Shown in pieces: positions 49,556 through 50,480 of a stretch of DNA of 50,480 nt. The position numbers and the translations under genes were made by a program. A model generated the notes under the pieces. The model saw nothing but the letters and a program-made list of their open reading frames with translations. It ran no database searches and was not told the DNA's origin. The first letter of the stretch is position 1; every line of letters begins with the position of its first letter. The DNA comes from CAKVLS01 sp045651685 (lineage in GTDB: Bacteria; Bacillota; Clostridia; Christensenellales; UBA1242): positions 1-50,480 of the forward strand of contig JAZRSV010000012.1 of NCBI GenBank assembly GCA_045651685.1. Reading direction: 5' to 3'.

Positions 49556-50397
49556 TGGCTGACAAAAAAGAAAAAGCTCCTAAAAAACAAGCTCCAGCTG
49601 TAGAAACCCAAGAGCAAAGTTCTCCAACAAAAAGAAAAGAAAGAAAAATAATAATACTAGATCATTTTAACAAAAAAATACTAAATGTTATATTAGCTGC
49701 ACTTATATTATCAATTGCAGTGCCTATTATAGTATTTAGCTTTGTAGCTCCAACAAAACTTCTTGATGTTGCTGTTGGTAAAGGCGCTGCTTATTATGCA
49801 GAAAATATTAAAGCAAAAGTTCAAACTTTGACATATTCTTATACTGATGCTGGAACAACTTATACAAAAGACTATAGTTTTTCTAATGGTGTTTTAACCA
49901 AAAAAGTCTTTACAACATCTACAGAAACAACAAGCACTGTTGTTGTTGTAAGAAAATTAGGTGTTCAAGACAAAGATTTTATCAAAGCTAATATATCTGG
50001 CATGGCAGAAGCTACAGACAAAGCAATAAGCGATTATGTTGCTACAAGTACCGAATATATCGAAATAACTAATATGCTTGTTAATGACAAGTATGAAGTA
50101 GTTTCTCAAACTATTACTTCAAAGACATATTTAGAACTAGATGGTACAACTTATCAAACAATTTTTGCTGGTCTTGGCTTTAGCGAAACAATAGTTTCTG
50201 CTCAAGCAAAGGCTGACTATAAGATGTTTGGTCTTGGTTATGGCTACAAAGACTATGTTTTAACAGATGATCAAGGCAACATTGTTGCTTTTGAAAAAGG
50301 ATTTTTAGACAAATTAACTGTCGCATCAAACGGTAGGGTATATGATTTTAGCGTAAATGCTCCTTCATATGCAGGTCTAAATATTAACAATATCTAA
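49555..50397 (+). CDS. Single-pass membrane protein, partner of the HTH-membrane protein
   Basis: The 280-residue protein has a basic, Lys/Pro/Gln-rich cytoplasmic N-terminus (about 1-42), one membrane helix (about 45-67) and an extracytoplasmic domain of about 210 residues rich in Thr, Val and Tyr. The low-complexity N-terminus resembles the tail of the preceding protein. AGGAGG precedes the ATG, which overlaps the upstream stop by one base, so the two are translationally coupled and may form a complex. I recognise no family. Confidence 0.75.
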   Translation: MADKKEKAPKKQAPAVETQEQSSPTKRKERKIIILDHFNKKILNVILAALILSIAVPIIVFSFVAPTKLLDVAVGKGAAYYAENIKAKVQTLTYSYTDAGTTYTKDYSFSNGVLTKKVFTTSTETTSTVVVVRKLGVQDKDFIKANISGMAEATDKAISDYVATSTEYIEITNMLVNDKYEVVSQTITSKTYLELDGTTYQTIFAGLGFSETIVSAQAKADYKMFGLGYGYKDYVLTDDQGNIVAFEKGFLDKLTVASNGRVYDFSVNAPSYAGLNINNI

Positions 50398-50408
50398 ATA
50401 TCACATAA

Positions 50409-50438
50409 AAATAGGCAGATAGTATCTGTCTATTTTTT
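50409..50438 (+). terminator. Intrinsic terminator
   Basis: AAATAGGCAGAT (50409-50420) pairs with ATCTGTCTATTT (50424-50435) with one G-T pair, followed by T residues. Confidence 0.9.
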
Positions 50439-50480
50439 ATTTATACCAATAAAAGCAAGTAGCTAACGATGCCTATATTA

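Overview
The window is 50.5 kb of AT-rich chromosomal DNA. It looks like an anaerobic, spore-forming low-GC Firmicute, probably an uncultured member of the Clostridia. The grounds are an oxygen-independent ribonucleotide reductase pair (nrdD-nrdG), a complete gerA-type spore germinant receptor operon with a forespore-like promoter, the rpsF-ssb-rpsR cluster, strong AGGAG ribosome binding sites, and intrinsic terminators after most genes. I saw no rRNA, tRNA, CRISPR array, transposase or phage gene. The species cannot be fixed from this sequence alone.

Layout. 1-2982: nrdDG behind a promoter with two NrdR-like boxes. 3069-6562: a large exported transglutaminase-fold protein that lacks the catalytic cysteine, then a histidine phosphatase. 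6694-13575: ROK sugar kinase, an MBL-fold hydrolase with an extra C-terminal domain, an N-formylglutamate-amidohydrolase-like gene, asnS, pyruvate kinase and a TetR regulator. 13628-16634 (minus strand): alpha/beta hydrolase, nucleotidyltransferase, lipoprotein and RNHCP zinc protein. 16787-20817: a 978-residue surface protein, yqeY and a Nudix hydrolase. 20890-25633: HD protein, ferritin-like protein, YbiT-type ABC-F protein and three small or membrane proteins. 25715-31511: an active-looking transglutaminase-fold membrane protein, then gerA-gerB-gerC. 31603-32811: rpsF-ssb-rpsR with a structured leader. 32895-37756: membrane protein, APH-like kinase, a HicB-like protein with a Cys/His/Asp tail, a lipoprotein with InlB-type repeats, and an ArsP_2-like exporter. 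37918-47578: recD2, a frameshifted comFC, secA, prfB, an ADP-ribosylglycohydrolase, a 20-residue membrane microprotein, and phosphoglucomutase. 47921-50397: a membrane protein with an XRE-type HTH, and a partner.

Most genes are housekeeping: dNTP supply, translation, protein export, recombination, glycolysis and sugar phosphate metabolism. They are interspersed with lineage-specific cell-surface proteins. Many intergenic regions are compact promoter-leader-terminator units.

The observations I rate highest are these. A forespore-type promoter lies inside a 14-bp hairpin in front of gerA, so that only transcripts started there would have a free ribosome binding site. A stand-alone cassette with consensus promoter and terminator encodes a 20-residue membrane peptide. 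Two minus-strand genes have promoters placed so that transcription should start on the ATG. There is a pair of transglutaminase-fold proteins, one with and one without the catalytic Cys, with identical spacing of the triad positions. A HicB-like protein ends in a 46-residue metal-ligand tail. comFC is broken by one extra A in an A6 run. The GerC protein has no lipobox cysteine.
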